This document shows, one piece after another, positions 50,359 to 59,530 of a stretch of 64,000 nucleotides of DNA. This stretch comes from Massiliimalia sp050943535 (GTDB taxonomy: Bacteria > Bacillota > Clostridia > Oscillospirales > Ruminococcaceae). The translations under genes were made by a program, and so were the position numbers. Numbering within the stretch: position 1 is the stretch's first letter; every line of letters starts with the position of its first letter. A model generated the notes under the pieces. The model did not search any database, was not told the origin of the DNA, and saw nothing but the letters and a program-made list of their open reading frames with translations. The stretch spans positions 1 to 64,000 of the forward strand of contig JBMNPJ010000004.1 in NCBI GenBank assembly GCA_050943535.1, read 5' to 3'.

Positions 50359-51948
50359 ATGGATTATCTTATTTTAATTTCTGCGGTAGTGTTGTTTGCC
50401 TGTGTTTTGGCAAATCAGTTTTCTCATCGCTTTGGGATGCCGGCACTGCTTTTGTTTATGTCATTGGGGATGATATTTGGATCGGATGGTATTTTTAAAA
50501 TTCATTTTTCCAATTATTATTTGACACAGGATGTATGCAGTGTAGCATTGGTGTTTATCATGTTTTATGGGGGATTTGGAACCAATTGGTCGGTTGCCAA
50601 ACCAGTGGCTGCAAAATCGCTGGTTTTATCCAGTGCAGGTGTCGTGGGTACAGCAGGCTTGGTGGGAATATTTTGCTTCAGTGTTTTAAAATTAGATATG
50701 CTGGAAAGCTTGTTGATTGGCTCTGTAATCAGTTCTACTGATGCCGCATCGGTGTTTTCCATTTTAAAATCTAAAAAGCTGGGATTAAAAGAAGGCTCCG
50801 CATCTTTATTGGAATTGGAAAGCGGAAGCAATGACCCGGCCTCTTATATGCTGACCATGATTGTACTTACTTTAATGAAGGGGCAGTCAGTGGCCTCTGT
50901 TTGGGGTATGCTGTTTAAACAGTTATTCTTTGGTATAGGGATTGGTGTGCTACTGGCCTTTATAGGCATTTTTCTGCTTCATCATATGAAATTATCTGCT
51001 GCTGGGCTGGATACCACGCTGGTGGTGGCAGTTGCGCTTGCCTCCTATGGATTTACCAATTTTTTAGGGGGAAATGGATTTTTAAGCGTCTATCTGACTG
51101 GTATTATTATGGGCAACAGCAAAATCCGGGATAAATCTTCCATCAGCCATTTTTTTGACAGTCTTACTGGATTATCACAGATTTGTATTTTCTTTTTGCT
51201 GGGATTACTGTCTTTCCCTCACAGATTGGGCTCTGTGCTGTTAACTGCTTTGCCAATTACTTTGTTTTTGACCTTGGTTGCCCGTCCTGCAATGGTATTT
51301 TTGATTTTAAAACTCTTTCGTTCTAGTACGAAACAGTGTTTGCTGGTATCTTGGGCTGGGCTGCGGGGTGCGGCATCCATTGTGTTCGCTATTATGGTGA
51401 TTGCGAATGAAGTCTCTTTAAGTTTTGACCTGTATCATTTGGTATTTGTTATCTGTCTGTTTTCTGTTGCTTTGCAGGGCTCTTTATTGCCTTTCGTATC
51501 CAGAAAATTGGATATGGTGGATCGGACATCTGATGTGCGAAAGACATTTAATGATTATCAGCAGGAAGACGCTATGACCTTGATGAGAATGTTTATTCCC
51601 AAAGGTCATCACTGGGAGAACAAAACATTTCGGGAAATATCCTTGCCTTATGACTCTTTGGCTTTGATGGTCAAACGCCAAGGGGAAACGCTGGTTCCAA
51701 AAGGAGATACACTGATTCAAGCAGAAGATACCATTATTTTGAATGTGCCCACCTACCGAAGTGTGGGAGAAGAAGATTTAAAAGAGATGGTAATTACTTC
51801 CTCTCATCCGTGGTGCAATAAAACCATTGAAGAACTGGATCTTCCAAAAGATATTTTGATTGCCGGAATCCGCCGAAACGGAGAAAGTGTCATTCCAAGG
51901 GGAAAAACCAAAATTTTGGAACAGGATACGGTGGTATTATATCGGTAA
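50359..51948 (+). CDS. CPA1 potassium/proton antiporter with RCK-C domains (NhaP2/CvrA-like)
   Basis: The 529-aa protein has 11-12 membrane segments (about 1-380) with the family motifs SSTDAASVFSILK (about 125) and ELESGSNDPASYM (about 153). Two cytosolic TrkA-C-type domains follow (about 400-465 and 470-529, with LPYDSLALMVKRQGETLVPK and LPKDILIAGIRRNGESVIPR). These domains bind nucleotides or cyclic dinucleotides and gate ion flow. It exchanges K+ for H+ to protect pH and volume. It is convergent with the PBP gene, 2 bp apart. Confidence 0.9.
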   Translation: MDYLILISAVVLFACVLANQFSHRFGMPALLLFMSLGMIFGSDGIFKIHFSNYYLTQDVCSVALVFIMFYGGFGTNWSVAKPVAAKSLVLSSAGVVGTAGLVGIFCFSVLKLDMLESLLIGSVISSTDAASVFSILKSKKLGLKEGSASLLELESGSNDPASYMLTMIVLTLMKGQSVASVWGMLFKQLFFGIGIGVLLAFIGIFLLHHMKLSAAGLDTTLVVAVALASYGFTNFLGGNGFLSVYLTGIIMGNSKIRDKSSISHFFDSLTGLSQICIFFLLGLLSFPHRLGSVLLTALPITLFLTLVARPAMVFLILKLFRSSTKQCLLVSWAGLRGAASIVFAIMVIANEVSLSFDLYHLVFVICLFSVALQGSLLPFVSRKLDMVDRTSDVRKTFNDYQQEDAMTLMRMFIPKGHHWENKTFREISLPYDSLALMVKRQGETLVPKGDTLIQAEDTIILNVPTYRSVGEEDLKEMVITSSHPWCNKTIEELDLPKDILIAGIRRNGESVIPRGKTKILEQDTVVLYR

Positions 51949-51949
51949 G

Positions 51950-53557
51950 TTATCCCATTGCTAAAGTAATATTGTCTGCGATTTCCTGAAATACAGGGGA
52001 GGCGTCATCATTTCCGCTGACAGCGTTTTCTGTGAGAATTGCCACAGCATAGACAGGATCTTCAGCAGGGAAAAAGCCCACAAATCCACCGTTTGTTTGC
52101 TCGACACCGTCTACATAAACACCGGTTTGAGCAGTGGCAGTTTTACCGCCGGCAGTGACCAGAGAGGGTTTGGCGTTTTGACCTTCCCGTTCCATAACGC
52201 AGGCAATTAAGTCTTGTTTGAGCAGATCAGCAGTCTGTTGAGACATGGCGCGGAGTGTGGCTGGATGATTATTTTGTGTGAGGATAGTTTTTCCATCCTG
52301 TGTAGTGCCTTCTACTAAAATAGGAGTAGGAGTCAGTCCTCCGTTTACCACGCTGCTCATCATTTGCGCCAGCTGAACCGGAGTAGCGGTTAAAACGCCT
52401 TGGCCAAAGCAGAAATTGGCAGTTTGTCCTGGGTCTTCTAACTGTTCCAATGTGGGCAGTGTTCCCGCCTGCGTGTATAATCCAGGCGCCAATTCGTATT
52501 GTTTTCCAAAGGATAGATCGTTTGCGGTTTTTAAAAGGAGATCCGGATTATTTAAATTAAGCCCCAGATTGATAAAAAATGGATTGCAGCTGACCATAAG
52601 GGCATTTTTCAGATCCATTGTTCCATGACCGGTTCTTAAATGGCAGTGAAAATTTTGCTGTCCCAATTGATAAACACCTGTACAGGAATAGGAGGCGGCA
52701 GGATCATATCCGGCATCCAGAGCGGCTGCAGCAACAGCAACTTTAAAACTGGAACCAACACAGGCAGGTGTAAATGCCCGGTTAATTAAGGGGGCATTTT
52801 CTTCCTGTTCCAAACTCTGTTCTAAATTGTTGGGATCAAAATTGGGAAAACTGCATACTGCCCGCAGTTTTCCGGTTTTGCATTCCATAACCACAATGGC
52901 TCCCTTTTCAATTTTGGAAGCACCTGCTTTTTCGCAGATGGACTGAATGGTTTTATCGATGGTCAGAACAATGCCGTTTTCTGGTGAATTTCCATATTGG
53001 ATGACAGGTTCTTCTTCTGAGCGGGTATCCCCTGTTCCGTCTAAAACATAGGTCAGGGTAGTGGGAGCGGAATTTTTTGTCAGCAAGGAATCATATGCTT
53101 TTTCGATACCGGAGGTTCCGTTGCCTTCGTGATCCAGGTATCCGATTACATGGGCGGCAAGGGGAGTATCAGAATATCGTTTGGATATGGGAAAGATAAA
53201 AATTCCCTCTTCCTGAATTTCATAAGTATCCATATGGCAGAGAAAGGGTTTTCCCTGACTGTATAATTCCTGTATTTCTGTTTTGCTGTAGTCTGTGTTG
53301 TGTTTTGCAATCACCGTATAATTTTCTTCGGTGGGAAGAACTGAGGCAATATAATCGGTTCCTTCGTTTACCATAGAGCTCATATTGCAGTCGTAAATAG
53401 TACCCCGGGACACAGGTAAACTCAGGGTATAAGACGACTGCTTTTTTGCTGCCTGTACATAATTGGGGTTGCTCATAATAGCACCAATTCTCAGATACAG
53501 TCCGGTAAATAACGTACAGCAGATACAAAATAGAGCGATCACACGTCTGTGTTTCAT
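51950..53557 (-). CDS. Penicillin-binding protein 2-type transpeptidase
   Basis: The 535-aa class B PBP has a short N-terminal anchor (about 5-22) and a transpeptidase domain with SSFK (Ser269 to Lys272), SCN (323-325) and KTA-TAQTG (472-480; the usual KTG is KTA). It cross-links peptidoglycan, possibly in elongation or sporulation (SpoVD-like but without a PASTA domain). The start is the ATG at 53557, 9 nt after AGAAAGG. No MreC/MreD genes are near. I call it PBP2-like rather than a named gene. Confidence 0.85.
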   Translation of the reverse strand: MKHRRVIALFCICCTLFTGLYLRIGAIMSNPNYVQAAKKQSSYTLSLPVSRGTIYDCNMSSMVNEGTDYIASVLPTEENYTVIAKHNTDYSKTEIQELYSQGKPFLCHMDTYEIQEEGIFIFPISKRYSDTPLAAHVIGYLDHEGNGTSGIEKAYDSLLTKNSAPTTLTYVLDGTGDTRSEEEPVIQYGNSPENGIVLTIDKTIQSICEKAGASKIEKGAIVVMECKTGKLRAVCSFPNFDPNNLEQSLEQEENAPLINRAFTPACVGSSFKVAVAAAALDAGYDPAASYSCTGVYQLGQQNFHCHLRTGHGTMDLKNALMVSCNPFFINLGLNLNNPDLLLKTANDLSFGKQYELAPGLYTQAGTLPTLEQLEDPGQTANFCFGQGVLTATPVQLAQMMSSVVNGGLTPTPILVEGTTQDGKTILTQNNHPATLRAMSQQTADLLKQDLIACVMEREGQNAKPSLVTAGGKTATAQTGVYVDGVEQTNGGFVGFFPAEDPVYAVAILTENAVSGNDDASPVFQEIADNITLAMG

Positions 53558-53792
53558 ATACATATCCCTTTCTTTTAAACACAATGGAAAATAACTCCTA
53601 TTTAGTTTAAACGCCAAATAGAAATTTATCCGGCTGTGGAAGGGATAAAATTTTTTAATTACTTAAGAAAAACACTTGAAATTCCTAGAATAAAATGGCA
53701 AAATAAAGGTGATAACATGATGTTGCTCCAAATCATTGATCAATGTAATTTGGGCATGTCATTTTCATTTGATATTTTAAGGAGGAACCAAA

Positions 53793-55100
53793 ATGAAACA
53801 AGATATGATTGTCATCTTGGATTTGGGAAGTACAGAAAATACTGTAGTTGCCAGAGTGATTCGTGATTTGGGAGTATACAGTGAGATTTATCCTCACGAC
53901 ATTACCGCAGAAGAATTGAAAAAACTGCCTAATGTAAAGGGAATTGTGGTAAATGGAGGTCCAAACCATATTGTGGATGGACAGAAAATCAGCGTAGCTG
54001 CTGAAGTTTACCAGAGTGGTATTCCGGTTTTGGCAGTAGATCATGAAGAAGCTCTGTGCGGAGAAAAATTGACACAGTGGCCGCAGACAGAAGAAGGCAT
54101 GAAAGAATGCCTGAAACCATTTGTATTTGATACCTGTAAAGCAGAAGCAAACTGGAACATGAAAAACTTTATCTCTGACCAGATTGAACTGGTTCGTCAG
54201 CAGGTAGGAGATAAAAAAGTACTGTTGGCTTTGTCCGGCGGTGTAGATTCTTCTGTAGTAGCCGCTTTGCTGTTAAAAGCAATCGGAAATCAGCTGACCT
54301 GTGTTCATGTAAACCATGGCTTGCTGAGAAAGGGAGAACCAGAACAGGTAGTAGAAGTATTCAAAAATCAGCTGAATGCGAACTTGGTTTATGTAGATGC
54401 CAGTGAACGGTTTTTGACCAAACTGGAAGGAGTAGCAGATCCAGAACAGAAGAGAAAAATTATCGGTGCAGAATTTATCCGGGTTTTTGAAGAAGAAGCT
54501 CGTAAATTGGAAGGCATTGACTTTTTGGCACAGGGTACCATTTATCCTGATATTGTAGAAAGTGGTACCAAAACAGCTAAAATGGTAAAATCCCATCACA
54601 ATGTAGGCGGTTTGCCGGATGATCTGCAGTTCCAGCTGGTAGAACCTTTAAAACAGCTATTTAAAGATGAAGTGCGTGCCTGCGGAGTAGAACTGGGATT
54701 GCCGGATGGTATGGTTTACCGTCAGCCGTTCCCAGGACCTGGTTTGGGTGTTCGCTGCCTGGGTGCAATTACCAGAGAACGGTTGGAAGCAGTACGGGAA
54801 TCTGACGCAATTTTGCGGGAAGAATTCCAAAAAGCTGGATTAGATAAAAAAGTATGGCAGTATTTTACCATTGTTCCGGACTTTAAATCTGTTGGTGTTC
54901 GTGACAATGCTCGGTCTTACCAGTATCCAGTAATTATACGTGCTGTAAATACTATTGATGCTATGACAGCAAGTATTGAAAAAATTGATTGGGATGTTTT
55001 AGAAGTTATTACAAACCGGATTCTCAAAGAAGTGGAAAATGTAAATCGGGTTTGCTACGATATGTCTCCAAAACCGCCGGCAACCATTGAATGGGAGTGA
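53793..55100 (+). CDS. guaA: GMP synthase with a shortened, probably inactive glutaminase domain
   Basis: The 435-aa protein has a truncated N-terminal glutamine amidotransferase part (1-108), then a complete ATP pyrophosphatase (P-loop SGGVDSS at 148-154) and a GuaA C-terminal dimerisation domain ending KPPATIEWE. Normal GuaA has about 510 residues. Here the catalytic Cys region after IPVL reads AVDHE (81-85), and about 90 residues that hold the His/Glu of the triad are missing. It would convert XMP to GMP using free ammonia, unless a separate glutaminase helps. AAGGAGG lies before ATG. Confidence 0.9.
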   Translation: MKQDMIVILDLGSTENTVVARVIRDLGVYSEIYPHDITAEELKKLPNVKGIVVNGGPNHIVDGQKISVAAEVYQSGIPVLAVDHEEALCGEKLTQWPQTEEGMKECLKPFVFDTCKAEANWNMKNFISDQIELVRQQVGDKKVLLALSGGVDSSVVAALLLKAIGNQLTCVHVNHGLLRKGEPEQVVEVFKNQLNANLVYVDASERFLTKLEGVADPEQKRKIIGAEFIRVFEEEARKLEGIDFLAQGTIYPDIVESGTKTAKMVKSHHNVGGLPDDLQFQLVEPLKQLFKDEVRACGVELGLPDGMVYRQPFPGPGLGVRCLGAITRERLEAVRESDAILREEFQKAGLDKKVWQYFTIVPDFKSVGVRDNARSYQYPVIIRAVNTIDAMTASIEKIDWDVLEVITNRILKEVENVNRVCYDMSPKPPATIEWE

Positions 55101-55111
55101 CCATCAATATT

Positions 55112-56587
55112 ATGGCTCAGAAAAACACATTAGCAGCTGCCCGGGATTATGAAGCGGTCAATCGGGTAGAAGATGCACAGCGTCCAAAATTTCACGCCAC
55201 TGCCCCAGTAGGCTGGTGCAACGACCCTAACGGTTGGTGCTGTTACCAGAATCAATATCATTTGTTCTGTCAGTATCATCCCTATAGTACATCCTGGGGG
55301 CCTATGCATTGGGCTCATTTGAAAACTACAGATTTCCTTCATTGGGAACAACTGCCCTGCGCTTTGGCGCCGGATACCAAACAGGATGAAAATGGCTGCT
55401 TTTCCGGAGGAGCCATTGAATGGGATGGAAAGATGGTTTTGCTGTATACTGGAGTTTCTCAAGAACAGCAGGATGACGGCAGTTTGCTGGAAGTTCAGCA
55501 GCAGTGTCTGGCAGTAGGAGATGGGATAGATTTTACGAAATCTGCCCAGAATCCTGTTATTTCATATGACATGCAGCCCGAACATTATTCCAAACAGGAT
55601 TTTAGAGACCCTTATTTATTTGTAAAAGAGGGGAAACTCTGCGCATTAATGGGCGGACGGGGCAAAAATGGCCATGGAAGACTGCTGGTTTATACAGCTG
55701 AAACTCTGGAAAAATGGAATTTTGCGGGAGTTGTTGCTGAAAACGACGGCAGTTTAGGCAGTATGTGGGAATGTCCGAATCTGTTCACTTTGGAAGATCG
55801 GCAGTTTATTTTAATCTCTCCTCAGTATAACAGACAGTCTGCGGACAACCGTTTCCACTGTGGCAATGATGTAGTGGCATTGGTTGGACATTGGAACAGT
55901 TTGACTGCTCCATTTCAGGTGGAAGAATACGTACCAATAGATGCTGGCTTTGATTTCTATGCGCCTCAGACACTGGAAACTGTGGATGGAAGACGCATTA
56001 TGATTGGATGGATGCAGAACTGGGATCACTGTTATCCATCTAGCCAAAGCAAATGGTATGGTCAAATGAGCTTGCCGAGAGAATTGTTTTGGAAAGATCA
56101 TTGTTTGTGTCAGCGTCCAGTAAGAGAACTGGATAGCGCAAGAACTTTGCGCGCCCAATACGATAAAGTGTTGCTGGAAAACGATACCATCTCTTTGGAA
56201 AAGGTCTCCGGTCGTGTATTAGATACGGAGATTCAGGTAGACTTAGGGGATCATCCTCAGCGTTTTGGCATTCGTTTTGCCTGCGGCGATGGGTTCTATA
56301 CAGAAGTACGGTTTGATTTTGACGACGGCATTCTGCGTCTGGATCGGCGTCACGGCGGCGGTGTCCGGGATGTTCTTGAATTAAAAGAAGTTCCGCTGGT
56401 TTCCGTTGAGGACCAATTGGATATTCGTTTGGTGTTGGATCGGTACAGTGCAGAAATTTTTCTGCAAAATGGGCGGCAAGTTGCCAGTATGACCCTGTAT
56501 GATACTCCTCAAAGTTCACAGAACATTGAATTTTTCTCAAAAGGAAAATCTAGCTTTTCTGTGAAGGCATATGATTTAAATTTGTAA
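55112..56587 (+). CDS. Glycoside hydrolase family 32: sucrose-6-phosphate hydrolase or beta-fructosidase
   Basis: The 491-aa cytoplasmic enzyme has the GH32 nucleophile Asp38 in WCNDPNG (35-41), transition-state Asp166 in FRDP, and acid/base Glu220 in WECPN, followed by a C-terminal beta-sandwich. It hydrolyses sucrose (6-phosphate) or fructans. It starts 11 nt after the guaA stop. The start is uncertain: ATG 55112 has GGAG about 14 nt upstream, and another in-frame ATG at 55091 overlaps guaA. No sugar transporter or scr regulator is adjacent. Confidence 0.88.
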   Translation: MAQKNTLAAARDYEAVNRVEDAQRPKFHATAPVGWCNDPNGWCCYQNQYHLFCQYHPYSTSWGPMHWAHLKTTDFLHWEQLPCALAPDTKQDENGCFSGGAIEWDGKMVLLYTGVSQEQQDDGSLLEVQQQCLAVGDGIDFTKSAQNPVISYDMQPEHYSKQDFRDPYLFVKEGKLCALMGGRGKNGHGRLLVYTAETLEKWNFAGVVAENDGSLGSMWECPNLFTLEDRQFILISPQYNRQSADNRFHCGNDVVALVGHWNSLTAPFQVEEYVPIDAGFDFYAPQTLETVDGRRIMIGWMQNWDHCYPSSQSKWYGQMSLPRELFWKDHCLCQRPVRELDSARTLRAQYDKVLLENDTISLEKVSGRVLDTEIQVDLGDHPQRFGIRFACGDGFYTEVRFDFDDGILRLDRRHGGGVRDVLELKEVPLVSVEDQLDIRLVLDRYSAEIFLQNGRQVASMTLYDTPQSSQNIEFFSKGKSSFSVKAYDLNL

Positions 56588-56601
56588 TTATAAAATACTA
56601 A

Positions 56602-56656
56602 GAAATCACCCTCTGGCACTGAAAAATAAAATGGTGTCAGAGGGTGATTTTCTTAT
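56602..56656 (+). terminator. Terminator of the guaA-GH32 unit
   Basis: The stem GAAATCACCCTCTGgCAC/GTGtCAGAGGGTGATTTTC is followed by TTATATTTT. The dinucleotide bulge pairs imperfectly. Confidence 0.85.
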
Positions 56657-56697
56657 ATTTTGCAGGATCCTTTGTTAGTTAAGTTTATTGAGTAATA

Positions 56698-56744
56698 AAA
56701 AAGAAGGCGCTGTACCTATTATAAGTACAGCGCCTTCTTTTCTA
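56698..56744 (-). terminator. Terminator of the amino-acid importer operon
   Basis: The stem AAAAGAAGGCGCTGTAC/GTACAGCGCCTTCTTTT has a loop of about 9 nt; on the minus strand it is followed by a T-run. Confidence 0.85.
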
Positions 56745-56790
56745 TTTTATTTTAAAGGAGAGAAATCAGCGGTTTTATGTAAAAACAGCA

Positions 56791-57513
56791 TTATAATACT
56801 TTTGACAAAAATTCCTGCAAACGTGGATCTTTCGGGTGTTCAAAGAATTCTTTTGGAGAATTTTCTTCTTTGATATATCCTTCATCCATAAATACAACCC
56901 GGGTTCCTACTTCACGGGCAAATCCCATTTCATGGGTAACCACTACCATGGTCATTCCGTCATTTGCCAGTTCTTTCATCAGTTCCAGTACTTCGCCGAC
57001 CATTTCTGGGTCAAGTGCAGAAGTAGGTTCGTCAAACAGCATAACTTCTGGATTCATTGCCAAAGCACGGACAATGGCAATACGCTGTTTCTGTCCGCCA
57101 GATAGCATAGCTGGGTAAGTGTTTGCTTTGTCTGCCAGACCAATTCTTTCCAACAGCCGATAAGCTTGCTGTTCTGCTTCGTCTTTTTTCATCAGCTTCA
57201 GCTGAACAGGAGCTAATGTGATGTTTTCCAAAATTGTTTTATGAGGGAACAGGTTAAAATGCTGGAATACCATTCCCATTTTGCGGCGGACAGCGTCAAT
57301 TTTACATTTTGGGTCGGTAATGTTTTCACCGTCTACCCAAATTTCTCCGCTTGTTGGCTGTTCCAATAAGTTTAAACAACGGAGAAAGGTACTTTTCCCG
57401 GAACCAGAAGGCCCGATGACAACAACTTTTTCCCCTTTTTCAATGGTGTTGTTGATTCCTTTTAAAACTTGGTTGTCACCAAAGGATTTTTGTAAATTTT
57501 TAACTTCTATCAC
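56791..57513 (-). CDS. Polar amino-acid ABC transporter ATP-binding protein (GlnQ/ArtP-like)
   Basis: The 240-aa ATPase has Walker A GPSGSGKST, signature LSGGQKQR, Walker B MLFDEPTSALDPE and H-loop VTHEMGFARE, all typical of polar amino-acid importers. The start is GTG at 57513, 10 nt after AGAGG, giving the usual MIEVKNLQKSFG start; a TTG 7 codons earlier overlaps the ribosome site. It overlaps the permease gene by 14 bp. Confidence 0.95.
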   Translation of the reverse strand: MIEVKNLQKSFGDNQVLKGINNTIEKGEKVVVIGPSGSGKSTFLRCLNLLEQPTSGEIWVDGENITDPKCKIDAVRRKMGMVFQHFNLFPHKTILENITLAPVQLKLMKKDEAEQQAYRLLERIGLADKANTYPAMLSGGQKQRIAIVRALAMNPEVMLFDEPTSALDPEMVGEVLELMKELANDGMTMVVVTHEMGFAREVGTRVVFMDEGYIKEENSPKEFFEHPKDPRLQEFLSKVL

Positions 57514-58186
57514 TCTTAGCCAACCTCTTTTCAAAATGTTTTAAGATCGCAGACATACCGAATACCAAAATAAAGTAGATAATCGCTACAGCAATCAATG
57601 AGAAGAATGGGTCAAATGTACGGCTTCTGACAATGTCGCTGGCTTTGGTCAAATCTACGATTCCTACATAACCGGCAACAGAGGTTTCTTTTAACAGGGC
57701 AATAAATTCGTTGCCCAAAGCAGGCAAGATATTTTTAATTGCCTGCGGAAGAATAATGTGGCGCATGGTAGCAGCTCGGCTCAGCCCCAAAGAACGTCCG
57801 GCTTCCATCTGACCAGGGTCAATGGCGTTAATGCCTGCACGGACAATTTCAGATACATAGGCACCGGAGTTGATACCAAATGCAATGCTTCCTACTAATA
57901 CTGCACTGTTTACATTAACTAAAATCAGGTAATACATAATCATTAACTGAACAACAACTGGTGTACCGCGGACTACAGCAACATAAGCCCGGCAGATTAA
58001 ATCCAAAATTGTCAGTTTTCCAGTTTGCGCATGCTGTACACGGCAGACCGCAATTAAAACACCGATGACAACACCGATAATGGTAGCGATCAAAGCGATC
58101 AGCAAAGTGTGGCCCAACCCTGTGAGAAATAACTGATAACGGTCATCCTCAATGAAGGTGCCGTAAAACTTGTCCATAAAACTCAA
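57500..58186 (-). CDS. Polar amino-acid ABC transporter permease (HisM/GlnP-like)
   Basis: The 228-aa permease has five hydrophobic segments and the EAA loop (EAGRSLGLSRAATMRHIILPQA). It starts at TTG 58186, 9 nt after AGGAGG; the next ATG is 18 nt away and less well placed. It is the sole permease here, so it likely acts as a homodimer. The substrate is a polar or basic amino acid (see the ARG-box note upstream of the binding protein). Confidence 0.93.
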   Translation of the reverse strand: MSFMDKFYGTFIEDDRYQLFLTGLGHTLLIALIATIIGVVIGVLIAVCRVQHAQTGKLTILDLICRAYVAVVRGTPVVVQLMIMYYLILVNVNSAVLVGSIAFGINSGAYVSEIVRAGINAIDPGQMEAGRSLGLSRAATMRHIILPQAIKNILPALGNEFIALLKETSVAGYVGIVDLTKASDIVRSRTFDPFFSLIAVAIIYFILVFGMSAILKHFEKRLAKSDRS

Positions 58187-58212
58187 TGGAAACGACCTCC
58201 TAATACGAGAAA

Positions 58213-58244
58213 CATACAGCAGGAGAAATTTGTCCTGCTGTATG
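58213..58244 (-). promoter_or_regulatory. Intercistronic hairpin after the binding-protein gene
   Basis: The perfect stem CATACAGCAGGA/TCCTGCTGTATG with an 8-nt loop lies between the binding protein and the permease. It likely stabilises the binding-protein mRNA or reduces read-through. Confidence 0.7.
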
Positions 58245-58269
58245 CTAATTTTTGCTGTGAATCAAATGA

Positions 58270-59115
58270 TTATTTTGCTGCGGCACCAGTGTGGTTCAGG
58301 ATGGATTCTTCCAAAGAACCGTCTTCCTGCATTTCTTTGAGCACTTCGTTTACCAGTTCTACCAGTTCGGTATTTCCTTTTGCCATAGCAACTGCATACT
58401 GTTCATCAGTGGTTTCGCCATCGTTGTAGGTCAGTTCAAAACATTTGAAACCTTCGTTTACTTTAGCGATGTTTTCTGCTGGCAGTTTGTCGATAACAAC
58501 AGCATCAACTTTTCCGTTTTTCATATCGGTAGCAGCTTCCAAAGCGGAGTTGTACTGAACAACAGAAGCACCAGTATCCTGCAGACAACCTGTTACTTCG
58601 TTTCCGTCATCGTCTTTGTATCCGTTTACCTGGTCAGAGCAGATCAAGTCGCCGGTAGTACCAGTCTGAACACCGATTTTTTTGCCAGCCAGATCTTCCA
58701 GAACAGCTACATCAGAATCTTCTGGAACAATGATGTACTGAACAGAAGTGGTGTATGGATCAGAGAAATCCATGGATTTCTGACGTTCTTCTGTAACAGT
58801 AATACCAGCAATTGCCAGGTCAGCTTTACCGGTGGATACTGCGGTCAAAGCAGCGTCAAATTTTACGTTTTCTACTTTCAGTTCTACACCCAGTTTGTCT
58901 GCGATTGCCTGAGCAATGTCAATATCAACGCCAACTGGTTCGTTGCCGGATACATATTCAAACGGAGGGAACTCTGCATTGGTATCCATTACCAAAACGC
59001 CTGCTTTCTGAATGTCTTCTACAGTGTTGTAGCTTTTGCCGCATCCAGCCATAATGGTCATGGAAAGAGAGGCAGCCAATACAGCGGCTAAAATTTTCTT
59101 GAATTTCATTTTCAT
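58270..59115 (-). CDS. Amino-acid ABC transporter substrate-binding lipoprotein
   Basis: The 281-aa lipoprotein has lipobox IMAGC (Cys25) and the family-3 solute-binding core (PPFEYVSGNEPVGVDIDIAQ, about 50-69, and TVTEERQKSMDFSDPY, about 107). It has the layout of basic or polar amino-acid binders. It is the first gene of the importer and is separated from the permease by a hairpin. The ribosome site AAGGAG lies before ATG. ARG-box-like repeats in the upstream region suggest arginine or ornithine. Confidence 0.92.
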   Translation of the reverse strand: MKMKFKKILAAVLAASLSMTIMAGCGKSYNTVEDIQKAGVLVMDTNAEFPPFEYVSGNEPVGVDIDIAQAIADKLGVELKVENVKFDAALTAVSTGKADLAIAGITVTEERQKSMDFSDPYTTSVQYIIVPEDSDVAVLEDLAGKKIGVQTGTTGDLICSDQVNGYKDDDGNEVTGCLQDTGASVVQYNSALEAATDMKNGKVDAVVIDKLPAENIAKVNEGFKCFELTYNDGETTDEQYAVAMAKGNTELVELVNEVLKEMQEDGSLEESILNHTGAAAK

Positions 59116-59227
59116 CTTCTCCTTTAAAATTGTACTATCAAAATCTTTCGCCAGATTTGTGTGTTGTTTTCGATGTATTTAACTTACCATAGTTGTGAAT
59201 AAAATGCAAGGGTTTTCCGGTGTTTTC

Positions 59228-59326
59228 TGCATATTATACACATAAACGCATTTTTATACAGATTATTTCAGCGGATATGCTGATGAAAGTTTGAATATTT
59301 ATACACAAAATACAGCATATATGCAA
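59228..59326 (-). promoter_or_regulatory. ARG-box-like repeats upstream of the amino-acid importer
   Basis: Repeats on the plus strand: TGCATATTATACA (59228), CGCATTTTTATACA (59247), TGAATATTTATACA (59292) and AGCATATATGCA (59314). On the other strand they read TGTATAAATATTCA and alike, close to the ArgR/AhrC consensus TGAATWWWWATTCA. They form two pairs with about 20-22 bp spacing. They lie in the 415-bp gene-free stretch 59116-59530 between the importer and mutY; nothing else was recognised there. Confidence 0.5.
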
Positions 59327-59530
59327 AAAATATAAATATCAAAAAATAAATAATCAGAAAAAATATCGTAAAATACGGGGTATTTTCTTTTGGGTGATTT
59401 TGCAAAAATGAATTTTTATACATTTTTCATCTTTCTATGCACAGGCAAAATGAGTTTCAATCGAATAGTTTACAAGAGGCCTATTTTTGGATATAGTAAT
59501 AGGGAACAACAACCGAGAAAGGAAATGATT

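Noticed and set aside
53618..53792. Purine or guanidine riboswitch before guaA
   Set aside because: I could not find the conserved three-way-junction bases (TATA and the loop-loop pairs) or a strong terminator; only a short hairpin is visible.
59116..59530. T-box leader upstream of the amino-acid importer
   Set aside because: No T-box core (TGGNACCGCG-like) is present on the minus strand; the repeats fit ARG boxes better.
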